From: Plantactinospora alkalitolerans
GTDB lineage: Bacteria; Actinomycetota; Actinomycetes; Mycobacteriales; Micromonosporaceae
Length of the DNA: 38,484 nt
Assembly: GCF_015690345.1 (NCBI RefSeq)
Contig: NZ_JADPUN010000147.1
Coordinates: 1-38,484, forward strand
Reading direction: 5' to 3'
In this document: positions 31,129 through 38,484 of the stretch, one piece after another
How the letters are laid out: every line of letters starts with the position of its first letter
How positions within the stretch are numbered: the first letter of the stretch is position 1
The notes under the pieces: model-generated
Databases searched by the model: none
What the model was told of the DNA's origin: nothing
Seen by the model: only the letters and a program-made list of their open reading frames with translations
Made by a program: the position numbers and the translations under genes

Positions 31129-33207
31129 CGGCGCTGGTCTGCCCCGACTGCGTCGGGCTGACCTTCAGCCTCGACGCCTGCCGGTGCACCTGGGGCGGCG
31201 ACAGGTTCCTCGTCGACGAGCGACGGCAGCCGAGCGGCGAGCCGTACCGGGACTGTCCGCTGTGCCGGGGCGATGGCACGGTTGCCCTGCCCTGCCACCG
31301 CTGCGGCCAGCGGGGGGAGGTCCGGGCGCAACTCGTGCTCACCGTGGTCAACGCCGACACCGGCGCGGTCGCGTCGGCCAGCGTCACGGCCGGCGCATTC
31401 GCACCACGGCAGCGGCCGGACACGCGCTGGGAACTCGCGCTCACCCCGGTCGTCTCCGAACTCGCCGCCACCGTCGGTGCCACCGTAACCGCACTGTCCG
31501 ACATCTCCACCGGGTGGCGTCCACTCGGTGACGAGTACGTTCTGCTACCCCGGGAGTGGCGCCCCGACCTGCCCGCCGAGCGCCGGGACGCTCTGGTCGC
31601 CGCCGCCCTCACCACGTGCTCCCACAATCCGTGGCGCGTCTTCCACGGCCGTAGCGTCGCCGCGCCGCCACCCGACCTCGACGCCTGGCTCGCCGGGCTC
31701 TGCCGGCTCGCCGACCAGCTCTTTCTCGACCTGGTCATCGAGGCCCGGGATTCCGGATACGGTCAGCTGGACTGGGACATCCGCTACGAGGCGCCCGGAG
31801 CCGCCGTACCGGCAAGCTCGCGGGTACGCGGCGACGACCTGCCGGCAGCCGTTGCCGCAACCTCGGTCGCCGACGCCTTCGACGGGTTCGAACCGCACGG
31901 CCTCGGCGCCCACGCGCACTATCTCCGGGCCGGCGCCAAGCCATCCGACCTCACCGACCTCACCGGCCCCGTCGCCCTCGATCAGGTCGAGCGGCGGGTT
32001 GTCCGCGACTGCGACGGTCGGCCCGGCGCACAGGCGATCTGGCGAAACGGCCGCTGGTGGCACACCTCGCTGCGCCCCGGCCGCCTCGTCGAGACTCTGA
32101 GCGAGGAATCGACCGGTCAGATCTCCCGCCGGGTCACCACCACCCTGGTACGCGGCTGGGAACCACCCCCGCCGGACTGGCGTGGTGAGCCGATTCCGTA
32201 CCACGACTGTCCCGACTGCGATCCGGACAGCAGGCTTCGCGCCTGCTACTGCACCCTCGGTGGTAGGCCGGCCGACCCGTCGTGCGACCGCTGTGCCGGG
32301 GCCGGCGCGAGCGCCCAGCACCTGTCCTGCCACACCTGTGGCGACAGCCGGCGGGTGTATCACGGCGCGGTCGTCACCGTGACCGACCTCGCCGGTCGGG
32401 CAATCCACGAGAACTGGTCCCATCGGCAGCCCGGAAACGCGTGGGTGGACGCACCACTCGTCGCCACCCAGTCAGGTGGCAAACCCGTCGTCCAACTGCC
32501 CGGACGGTATCGGCTCGCCCGGTTGGCCCGGCGGCTCGACCAGCACCCGGACGACCTCACCGAACTCGACGGCGGTCACCAACTCGGCCAGGACCTCCGC
32601 GACGGCATCGTCACCCTGCACCATCCCGGCGACGACCCGCTCGCCGAACAGATCGCGCTCGCCACCCGTGGCCGCCCCGGCGGCCGGCTGCTGCTGGCCG
32701 CCCGGCCCGCTGACGCGCCACCGCTGACCGAACTGATCGGAATAGCCCTTGGCCTGCACCTGGCCATCGCGGTCACCGTGCAGGACCACCGACGCAACGC
32801 CGGGAACCCGCTGCGGGTGCACGACGAGAGGTGGGATGTGGAGATCATCGCCGCAGAACCCAGCAGCCCTGTTCACCGACCGGCCGCTGCACCGGAGCCT
32901 GCCGGCGGCGGTCGCGGCGTGTCTGACGTACCTCGAGGTGGCCCTTGCCGCGACCGTGCCCGACGATCCGCACCAGCCGATCCCGGTACCGCAGACCCTA
33001 CGGCGACGCCCGGTCGACGACCCGGGTCGGCTTCTCGCGCGGCTCGGGCATCACCACCCCGGCAAGCCGGTCACCGTACGCTTCGACCGCGCCGGCTGCA
33101 CCGTCCACGTGCACGAGTACGGCAACACCCACGTCCTGGCCAAGGCGGCCACCCTGGCGGCGGCGGTCAGCGCGCTCGGGCTGCCCGTGACGGACCACCC
33201 TCGCTGA
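31125..33207 (+). CDS. Large protein with duplicated DnaJ-like cysteine modules, frameshifted
   Basis: The N-terminal module has Cys6, 9, 19, 21, 44, 47, 57 and 60, including CPLCRGDG and CHRCGQRG, which resemble the CxxCxGxG zinc repeats of DnaJ. A second module repeats the layout at Cys362, 365, 374, 376, 387, 390, 402 and 405 (CPDC, CYCTLGG, CDRCAGAG, CHTCGDS). Each is followed by a beta-rich stretch starting LTVVNADTG or VTVTDLAG, so the two halves look like an internal duplication. Near 32850 the frame changes: the coding sense continues as NPAALFTDRPLHRSLPAAVA to a stop at 33207. Left in the first frame it runs on to 33584 as shadow sequence. A separate downstream gene starting at ATG 32836 is the alternative. 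Product about 690 aa; function unknown. Confidence 0.7.
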
Positions 33208-33230
33208 CCAGCACCCACCTCGTCGACGAC

Positions 33231-33440
33231 CTACCGGTCGTGCGTGTCGTCGTCGGTGTACCGCTCGCCGCTGGAGGGCAGTCCGGTCGGATCGCGCGGC
33301 GGTATCAGGCGTGGGTCGTCGAGTGTCCTCGCCTTGGCCGCCTCGTCCGTCCACTTGCTCAGATCAGGGGTCTGCTGCTTCCCGGCCTCGGCGGTGCTGG
33401 GCGGGGCAGACTTCGACTTGCCGGATTTCTGGCGGCCCAT
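33231..33440 (-). CDS. Small hydrophilic hypothetical protein
   Basis: 69 aa. It starts MGRQKSGKSKSAPPSTAEAG and ends in an acidic tail (YTDDDTHDR), with a central LDDPRLIPPRDPTGLP. It looks largely disordered and has no Cys, signal or membrane segment. The ATG follows GGGGGA at suitable spacing. It is convergent with the cysteine-module gene, 23 bp away. The longer in-frame reading to 33656 is not protein-like. I do not recognise a family, so the call rests on start signal and position. Confidence 0.5.
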   Translation of the reverse strand: MGRQKSGKSKSAPPSTAEAGKQQTPDLSKWTDEAAKARTLDDPRLIPPRDPTGLPSSGERYTDDDTHDR

Positions 33441-33645
33441 AACATCCCCCACGTTCGTTTGCCGGTCGGCGCGACGGCCATCCGGTGGCTGGTCGGGTGT
33501 CCGAGTGGCCTTCCCCGGCCACACACCAGCAAACCCGTCCCGCTGCCCGTCCGCCGACCAGCCATCGGACGGCGTCGGGGTTAGGGCCGCCAGCGCCGGG
33601 TAGGGCCAAGAACGCAGACCACGGATCAAGCCCTTTGACTGGGCA

Positions 33646-33691
33646 GATCTTGACAAGTTGTCGTCGTTCGCGACAACAACTCGTCAAGATC
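33646..33691. repeat. 21-bp inverted repeat with TTCG loop
   Basis: Arms 33646-33666 and 33671-33691 match at 19 of 21 positions around TTCG. It sits in the 340-bp gap between the small hydrophilic protein and the hydrolase gene, where I see no other feature. It could be a terminator, an operator or a dispersed palindromic element. Confidence 0.75.
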
Positions 33692-33780
33692 CACGCTATT
33701 CGCCTTCGTAGCCGGGTGGGCGGTCCGGCACCCCGCTGCGCGGATCAAGCGCGGCAGTGACAGGTAGGGGAGGCAACCGG

Positions 33781-34476
33781 ATGGACAGCCGGACGACCGA
33801 GACGACGGTTCCGACCGGAGGCGTCGAACTGACCGGTGACCTGGTCGTACCGGCCGGCGCGCGCGGGATCGTGCTGTTCGCACACGGCAGCGGAAGTTCC
33901 CGGCACAGCCCTCGCAACCGGCTGGTCGCCGACGCGCTGAACCGGGCGGGCCTGGCCACCCTGCTGGTGGACCTGCTGACCCGGGAGGAGGAGGCGGTTG
34001 ACGACCAGACCGGCGAGCTGAGGTTCGACATCGGTCTGCTCACCGGTCGGCTCGTCGGCATCGTCGACTGGCTGGGCAGCGGCGCCCCGGCCGGGCCACT
34101 GCCGATCGGACTGTTCGGCGCCAGCACCGGCGCCGCCGCCGCGCTGGCCGCCGCCGCGTCCCGGCCGGACCAGGTGTACGCGGTCGTCTCCCGGGGCGGG
34201 CGCCCGGACCTGGCCGGTCCGGACCTGCCCGGGGTACGGGCCAGCACGCTGCTGCTGGTCGGCGGGCGCGACGACGAGGTACTCCGGCTCAACGACGAGG
34301 CGCTAGCCGAGTTGACCGGCACGGCGCGGCTGCGGGTCGTACCCGGCGCCACCCACCTGTTCGAAGAGCCCGGCACCCTGGAGCAGGTGGCCCGGGAGGC
34401 GGCGGAGTGGTTCGTCGCCCACCTGCCCGGCCCACCGCCCGAGGTGGCCGACAGACCGGCCTACCACGCGAGGTAG
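33781..34476 (+). CDS. Alpha/beta hydrolase (dienelactone-hydrolase-like)
   Basis: 231 aa, a complete small alpha/beta hydrolase. The oxyanion region is GIVLFAHGSGSSRHSPRNRL, the nucleophile elbow is GLFGASTGAAAALAAA (Ser), the acid is in LLLVGGRDDEVL (Asp) and the base is in VPGATHLFEEPG (His). The substrate is unknown; this group is often found fused or next to phosphoribosyltransferase-like proteins, which is not seen here. ATG 33781 follows GGGGAGG; GTG 33757 is less likely. A 27-bp segment overlapping its 3' end is repeated after the stop. Confidence 0.88.
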   Translation: MDSRTTETTVPTGGVELTGDLVVPAGARGIVLFAHGSGSSRHSPRNRLVADALNRAGLATLLVDLLTREEEAVDDQTGELRFDIGLLTGRLVGIVDWLGSGAPAGPLPIGLFGASTGAAAALAAAASRPDQVYAVVSRGGRPDLAGPDLPGVRASTLLLVGGRDDEVLRLNDEALAELTGTARLRVVPGATHLFEEPGTLEQVAREAAEWFVAHLPGPPPEVADRPAYHAR

Positions 34477-34511
34477 CCGACAATCCGGCCCACCGCCCGA
34501 GGTGGCCGACA
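34427..34511. repeat. 27-bp direct repeat spanning the hydrolase 3' end
   Basis: 34427-34453 is repeated exactly at 34485-34511, with a partial third copy (GAGGTAGCCGACA) around 34470. The first copy is coding and the second is intergenic, which suggests a recent slippage or duplication event. Confidence 0.85.
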
Positions 34512-34543
34512 AAGGGATGCGGGCGGGTTCCATACTGGAAGGT

Positions 34544-35239
34544 ATGACGGACCCATCGGACGCCAGCACCACGGACCTCGGTTACCTGAGCGGTGGCCCG
34601 TGGGCCGCTGTCCGGGCCGCCCTGGTCAAGCTGCACGTCCGGGGTCTGGTGGTCGCCGACCGTCCCGGTGGGCTCCGCCGGACCGGTGCCCTACCGGCCG
34701 GTGTGGAGCCGCTGGAACGGGCCCTGTTCGGTGCTCTCTACGGCTCGATGGCGCCCCGCGAGGTCGCCAACCAGCAGCGTGTCCGGCGGGCCCTGGCCGA
34801 GCAGCGCGAGGATCTGATCGGGCTCGGCCTGCTCCGCCCGTCCTGGCACCGGGTCCTGCTTCCGGCGATGCTGGTGCTCGTACCGCCGACCCTGGTCGGC
34901 CGGCTGGTCGCCGGTGACCTGGTCGGCATCGGCACCGGCCTGGTCATGGTGCTGGCGTTCGGCGGAATCGCCAGTTGGTTCCTGCCCCGGCGGACCGTGA
35001 GCGGTGCCCGGCTGCTCCGTGCCGCCCGGCGCCGGCATCCGTTTCCCGTGGGCGGCGAACCGAAGCTCGATCCGGGACTGGCGGCGGCGTTGTACGGCGC
35101 GGAGGGGATGTTGACGACGGTGCCGCAGCTCGCCAGGGAGGGCGGTCTGCTCGGTGGCGGCCGCTGGTCGCGCTTCCTCGGCGACTCGCCGCTGGACGGC
35201 TCCTCGGTGCCGGCGGGCGCGGCCACGGGCGGATTCTGA
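34544..35239 (+). CDS. TIGR04222-type membrane protein
   Basis: 231 aa. The N-terminal region (DLGYLSGGPWAAVRAALVKL then HVRGLV) matches the start of the TIGR04222 domain as I know it. Two membrane helices lie near residues 105-145 (VLLPAMLVLVPPTLVGRLVA and LVGIGTGLVMVLAFGGIASW). The C-terminus often ends Gly-rich in this family and does so here. The ATG at 34544 is used; it has GGAAGG very close and a CATACT box eight bases upstream, so it may be leaderless. ATG 34517 is an alternative. Function of the family is not known. Confidence 0.8.
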   Translation: MTDPSDASTTDLGYLSGGPWAAVRAALVKLHVRGLVVADRPGGLRRTGALPAGVEPLERALFGALYGSMAPREVANQQRVRRALAEQREDLIGLGLLRPSWHRVLLPAMLVLVPPTLVGRLVAGDLVGIGTGLVMVLAFGGIASWFLPRRTVSGARLLRAARRRHPFPVGGEPKLDPGLAAALYGAEGMLTTVPQLAREGGLLGGGRWSRFLGDSPLDGSSVPAGAATGGF

Positions 35240-35244
35240 CCGCG

Positions 35245-36075
35245 TCAGCCGATCCTGGGTGCCGGCTGGTCCACGAGGTCGGACCGGCCCGGCAACGGCC
35301 GGGGTCCCGCCGGTTCGGCCGGCAGCACCGGAAAGCCGTCCGAGCGGAAACTCAGCTCGTCGGAGGTGACGATGCCGACCTCGTAGCCCGGCAGGTCGGC
35401 CAGCCACCGCAGCCCGGCCTGCCCCATCGCCACCCCGGCGGTGGCGTACGCGTCCGCCCGGCCGAGATCCTTTCCGACCACGGTCACCGAGGTCAGCCCG
35501 GTGGCCGGCTCGCCCCGGTACGGGTCGATGACGTGGAATCCCCGCTCGTAGGTGCCCGAGGTCGCGATCGCGAAGTCGGTGCTGCCCAGCACCCAGCAGA
35601 CCTTGTCCGGCTGCCACGGGTGCCGGACCCCGATCCGCCACGGCTCGCCGGGGCGGGGACCGCCGTGGGCCCGGATGTCCCCACCGGCGTTGATCCAGTG
35701 CGAGCGGCAGCCGGCGGCGAGCAGCCGGTCCGAGGCCACCTGCACCGACCAGCCCTTCACGAAACCGGACGGGTCGAACCGCCCGGTCGCGTACGCGTCG
35801 AAGTAGCCGTCGGTGTCCCGCCACAGGTCGGCACAGGCCTCGACGACCAGCCGCAGGTCGGCTGAGCAGTCCGCCAGGGCGAGTTCACCCCGGTCGAACC
35901 GGTTGACCTCGCTGTCCTCCTTGTAGGTGCTGAACCGCTGGTCCACCTCGCGGAGCCAGTCGAAGACCTCCTCGGCCAACTCCTCCAGCCGGCGTGCCGG
36001 CAGCGGGTCGGTGAGCTGCACGCTGATCGGCGTTCCCATGATCTGCTCGACCCGGCGCAGCCCTGCGGCACCCAT
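35245..36075 (-). CDS. apbE: FAD:protein FMN transferase
   Basis: 276 aa. ApbE attaches FMN from FAD to a Ser/Thr of target proteins. Recognised motifs are MGTPISVQL, RFSTYKEDSEVNRF, RFDPSGFVKGWSV, INAGGDIRAHG, AIATSGTYERG and DAYATAGVAMG, the last with the metal-binding Asp. No signal peptide or lipobox is visible, which is common in actinobacterial ApbE. It lies 4 bp after the FMN-binding-domain gene, whose SGAS site is the obvious substrate, and shares an operon with a ferric-reductase-like protein. Confidence 0.93.
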   Translation of the reverse strand: MGAAGLRRVEQIMGTPISVQLTDPLPARRLEELAEEVFDWLREVDQRFSTYKEDSEVNRFDRGELALADCSADLRLVVEACADLWRDTDGYFDAYATGRFDPSGFVKGWSVQVASDRLLAAGCRSHWINAGGDIRAHGGPRPGEPWRIGVRHPWQPDKVCWVLGSTDFAIATSGTYERGFHVIDPYRGEPATGLTSVTVVGKDLGRADAYATAGVAMGQAGLRWLADLPGYEVGIVTSDELSFRSDGFPVLPAEPAGPRPLPGRSDLVDQPAPRIG

Positions 36076-36079
36076 CGGC

Positions 36080-36580
36080 TCAGGCCTTCGCCTTGTCGAG
36101 CGCCGACTGCAACGACGCCTTGTACGCGGCGCTGGTCAGGCTCGCCCCGGAGACCGTGGTTATCTTGGCGGCGCTCTGCGCGGCGAGCACCTGCTGACGC
36201 AGCTTCGGGATGGCGTTCTCGTTGACCCCGGCACTGGTCGGGTCCTCGTCCGGGTAGGTGGCGTCCACGTCGGACACCTTGCCGCCCTTGACGGTGATGG
36301 TGACCTTGATGGTGCCGTAGTCGTACTTGGCGCCGGCTCCGGCGAAGGTGCCGTCGCGCAGCCCGCTCGCCGGAGGCTTGGCCGCGACGTCCTTCTTCGG
36401 CGGCGCGGTGGTCTTCTTTCCGGTCGGGGCCTTCGCGCCCGCCGTGGGGGTGGCGGCGTCGGCGGGCTCCTCCAGCGCGACCTGGGTGCCGGAACCTGGG
36501 GTCGGGGTGCCGAGCTTGGCGCCGATCAGCAGGGCGGTGCCGATGGCGGTGCCGAGGACGGCGAACGCGGCGCGACGCAC
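36080..36580 (-). CDS. Secreted FMN-binding-domain protein, probable ApbE substrate
   Basis: 166 aa. A signal or anchor (RRAAFAVLGTAIGTALLIGA) is followed by a Lys/Ala/Pro linker to about residue 75. The FMN_bind domain covers the rest (DGTFAGAGAKYDYGTIKVTI, TTVSGASLTSAAYKASL). SGASLTS is the flavinylation motif with a Thr for covalent FMN. The GTG at 36580 follows GGAGGT; the upstream extension to 36709 overlaps the reductase gene and is not protein-like. The protein probably carries electrons on the outer face of the membrane. It lies between the reductase and apbE in one operon. Confidence 0.9.
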   Translation of the reverse strand: MRRAAFAVLGTAIGTALLIGAKLGTPTPGSGTQVALEEPADAATPTAGAKAPTGKKTTAPPKKDVAAKPPASGLRDGTFAGAGAKYDYGTIKVTITVKGGKVSDVDATYPDEDPTSAGVNENAIPKLRQQVLAAQSAAKITTVSGASLTSAAYKASLQSALDKAKA

Positions 36581-36614
36581 GGGGTCTACCTCCGTTGGGG
36601 GTGGAGCGGAAGGA

Positions 36615-38225
36615 TCAGAATTCGAACGGGTCGAGGTGCATCTGTCGGCGCGGCACCCGGAGCTTGCGCATGGTGCGCATCGACACGTCCACCAGTCCGG
36701 GTGGTCCACAGAGGTAGATGTCCCGCCGGCGTACGTCCGGGACGAGTTCCCGCATGCCCTTGGCGGTGAACAGGTGTCGGGGCGCCGGGTCCTCCCGGGA
36801 TCCGATGACGTACCAGACCTGGGCGTTGCGGGCCCGGGCCAGCCAGTCCAACTCGTCGCGGAACAGCAGCTCGTCCTCGCTGCGGGATCGGTAGATCACC
36901 ACGGTGTGCTCGGGCAGGTCCTCCAGCAGGGCCCGGATCGGTGCGATGCCGCTGCCGCCGGCGATGAGCAGGGCCCGGGGCCGGATCGCCCGGTCGGCGG
37001 TGAACACCCCGGAGGGTCCCTCGGCGAAGATCCGGGTGCCGGGCTCCAGGTACTGGAGGGACTCGGTGTGGTCGCCGACCACCTTGACGGTCAACCGCAG
37101 CCACTGCTCGTTCGGCGCCGCCGAGAGCGAGAACGGGTGCGCCTGCCACCAGCCGCCCTTGGTCAGGAACCGCCAGCGGAAGTACTGCCCCGCCCGGGCG
37201 TCGAGCTCGTCGAGCCGGTTCCCCGAGATGTAGATCGACACCATGTCGGGTGCCTCCGGGACGACGTCCTCCACCCGCAGCCGGTGCCGGACGTTGAACG
37301 CGATCGGGGCGATGATCCGTCCCCAGAGGACGCAGGCGATGACGAAGAAGTAGAGCCCGGCCCAGAAGTACCGGCCGAAGCCGGGCTTGGACAGCTCCTG
37401 CCCGGTGGCGAACTGGTGGCCGTAGCCGAACAGCAGCACGAGGTAGGTGCTCAGGTGCAGGTAGTACCACAGCTCGTAGTTCATCATCCGGCGGATCGCC
37501 CGGATGGCGAGCAGGGCGATCCCGATCAGGATGCCGGTGGCCAGCGCCGCGCTGAGCATGTCCTCGTAGGTGTTCAGCAGCCGCCAGGTGCCGGCCACCA
37601 CCGGCTCGTTGGTGAGCTTGCTGTAGCCGACCGCGATGAGTCCGGCGTGGGCCAGGATGGCGAGGAGCAGGAAGGCACCCAGTTCCCGGTGCCAGATGAG
37701 CAGCGAGTGTGCCCCGATCCAGCGCTCCAGCCAGCGCACCCGGCTCATCAGCAGCACCTGGGCGAGCAGCAGGAAGCCGCCGACCATGCCGGTGAGCCGG
37801 CCACCGGCGATCAGGATGTCGGCGGTGGTGTTGATCGACCCGGACGGGGTGTTCAACCACCACAGCTCGACGCTGGTGGCCAGCGCCGACCAGAAGACGA
37901 TGTGGAAGAAGAGCCGGCCGCTGCGGTCGTACGGCTCGACCTCCGCGGTTTCCCGGTGGCGGGCGGCGTCCAGACCCCCGCCGGGCCCGGGACGGTGGTC
38001 CGGGGCGTCCTGGGCGTAGGAACGCGGCTCGCGGCTCCGCGTCGTCGTCGACCATCCGCCGTCCGAGCGGGGTGGTTCGGGCGGCGGATAGGGCGCGAAC
38101 TCGGGGTCGCGGCTCCGTCCTCCCGCCGGCCGGTCGTAGGGATCTTCGGACGACACCTTTGGCAGCAGACCGGTCACCCACTCGGTGAGCGGCTCCGCCG
38201 TATCGACATCCCGACGACGAGTCAC
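36615..38225 (-). CDS. Ferric-reductase-like transmembrane flavocytochrome
   Basis: 536 aa. A disordered N-terminus of about 95 residues precedes about six membrane helices. Haem-binding histidines are probably in LLIWHRELGAFLLLAILAHA and WYYLHLSTYLVLLFGYGHQF. The C-terminal half is a ferredoxin-NADP reductase module with FAD motif HPFSLSAAP, NAD(P) motif LLIAGGSGIAPIRALL and LCGPPGLVD. It would move electrons from cytoplasmic NAD(P)H across the membrane. The neighbouring FMN protein and ApbE suggest delivery to an external flavin carrier. The GTG at 38225 lacks a ribosome site but has TACACC six bases upstream, so it may be leaderless; the start is uncertain. Confidence 0.88.
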   Translation of the reverse strand: MTRRRDVDTAEPLTEWVTGLLPKVSSEDPYDRPAGGRSRDPEFAPYPPPEPPRSDGGWSTTTRSREPRSYAQDAPDHRPGPGGGLDAARHRETAEVEPYDRSGRLFFHIVFWSALATSVELWWLNTPSGSINTTADILIAGGRLTGMVGGFLLLAQVLLMSRVRWLERWIGAHSLLIWHRELGAFLLLAILAHAGLIAVGYSKLTNEPVVAGTWRLLNTYEDMLSAALATGILIGIALLAIRAIRRMMNYELWYYLHLSTYLVLLFGYGHQFATGQELSKPGFGRYFWAGLYFFVIACVLWGRIIAPIAFNVRHRLRVEDVVPEAPDMVSIYISGNRLDELDARAGQYFRWRFLTKGGWWQAHPFSLSAAPNEQWLRLTVKVVGDHTESLQYLEPGTRIFAEGPSGVFTADRAIRPRALLIAGGSGIAPIRALLEDLPEHTVVIYRSRSEDELLFRDELDWLARARNAQVWYVIGSREDPAPRHLFTAKGMRELVPDVRRRDIYLCGPPGLVDVSMRTMRKLRVPRRQMHLDPFEF

Positions 38226-38344
38226 GGACAAGGTGTACAGGTTTACCGCGCGGGAAACCAGTCCGAGTGCCCCGCTTAGTTGAGTCTTAAGAATCGCTTC
38301 GCAGTGGGCTAAGGAAGCCGGGCGTGGCGATTGGGGAAACCAGA

Positions 38345-38392
38345 CCGCGACGGCTGGAAAATCGGGGTCCGCGACGGCGGGGAAATTCGGGG
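38345..38392. repeat. Two imperfect 24-bp tandem repeats
   Basis: CCGCGACGGC-headed units at 38345-38368 and 38369-38392 differ at a few positions. They lie upstream of the reductase gene in a 213-bp stretch without any supported gene. Confidence 0.5.
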
Positions 38393-38438
38393 CCGCGCGG
38401 TGCCGGCCGGGCCTGCGCCCGGTCGGTCACCACGCCCC

Positions 38439-38484
38439 CCGTTGACCTGGCGGCCCGCCGGGGGGCGGGCCGCCAGGTCAACGG
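38439..38484. terminator. Perfect 21-bp hairpin at the window edge
   Basis: Arms 38439-38459 and 38464-38484 are exactly complementary around GGGG. It probably ends a gene that lies beyond the window. It may extend past the last base shown. Confidence 0.7.

Noticed and set aside
33208-33584. Extension of the cysteine-module protein in its first frame
   Set aside because: Past about 32860 the frame becomes a Pro/Arg-rich shadow, while the adjacent frame keeps protein-like sequence to a stop at 33207.
38287-38481. Small minus-strand frame of 64 codons at the window end
   Set aside because: It runs through the terminal hairpin, is Arg/Pro-rich and has no ribosome site.

Overview
The window reads as chromosomal DNA of a high-GC actinomycete, most likely Micromonosporaceae (Micromonospora or a close relative). 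This is an inference from the very GC-rich third positions, frequent GTG starts, GGAGG ribosome sites, TANNNT -10 boxes including probable leaderless genes, and several families common in that group (DUF4230, SigE-family sigma, TIGR04222, short DivIVA-like proteins). No rRNA, tRNA, CRISPR array, transposase or integrase was found.

Layout. (1) 0.03-3.5 kb, minus strand: a SigE-family sigma factor overlaps a membrane-anchored sugar-binding-type protein, followed by a secreted GH10 xylanase. A folD fragment lies upstream of the sigma gene. (2) 4-6.7 kb: DUF4230 membrane protein, PspC-domain protein, L-serine dehydratase. (3) 6.9-13.1 kb, plus strand: a wall-polymer operon with ABC permease, ABC ATPase, a cytidylyltransferase-like/CDP-alcohol phosphotransferase/DUF5941 fusion, and a GT2-TagF fusion. 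(4) 13.1-18.9 kb: a divergent HxlR regulator and FAD oxidoreductase, then two divergent GT2 glycosyltransferases. (5) 19-26 kb: MsiK-like sugar-importer ATPase, hotdog thioesterase, multicopper oxidase, beta-phosphoglucomutase-like HAD protein and GH65 phosphorylase. (6) 26-27.3 kb: a secreted coiled-coil wall protein behind a clear c-di-AMP (ydaO/yuaA) riboswitch.

(7) 27.3-33.4 kb is accessory and partly decayed. A minus-strand run carries an excisionase-like HTH protein, a short GntR protein, three small helical proteins (one tail-anchored), an unknown protein, and hicA/hicB remnants; part of this run looks lower in GC. A plus-strand run carries a frameshifted DivIVA-like gene, a small Cys-containing protein and a large protein with a duplicated DnaJ-like cysteine module, also frameshifted. 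(8) 33.8-38.5 kb: alpha/beta hydrolase, TIGR04222 membrane protein, then a minus-strand flavin redox operon (ferric-reductase-like protein, FMN-binding-domain protein, ApbE).

The strongest candidates for new biology are the sigma plus anchored solute-binding-domain pair next to a xylanase, the duplicated zinc-finger-like protein with its DivIVA-like neighbour, and the small helical-protein operon. All functional statements come from recognising motifs by eye; no database search was run.
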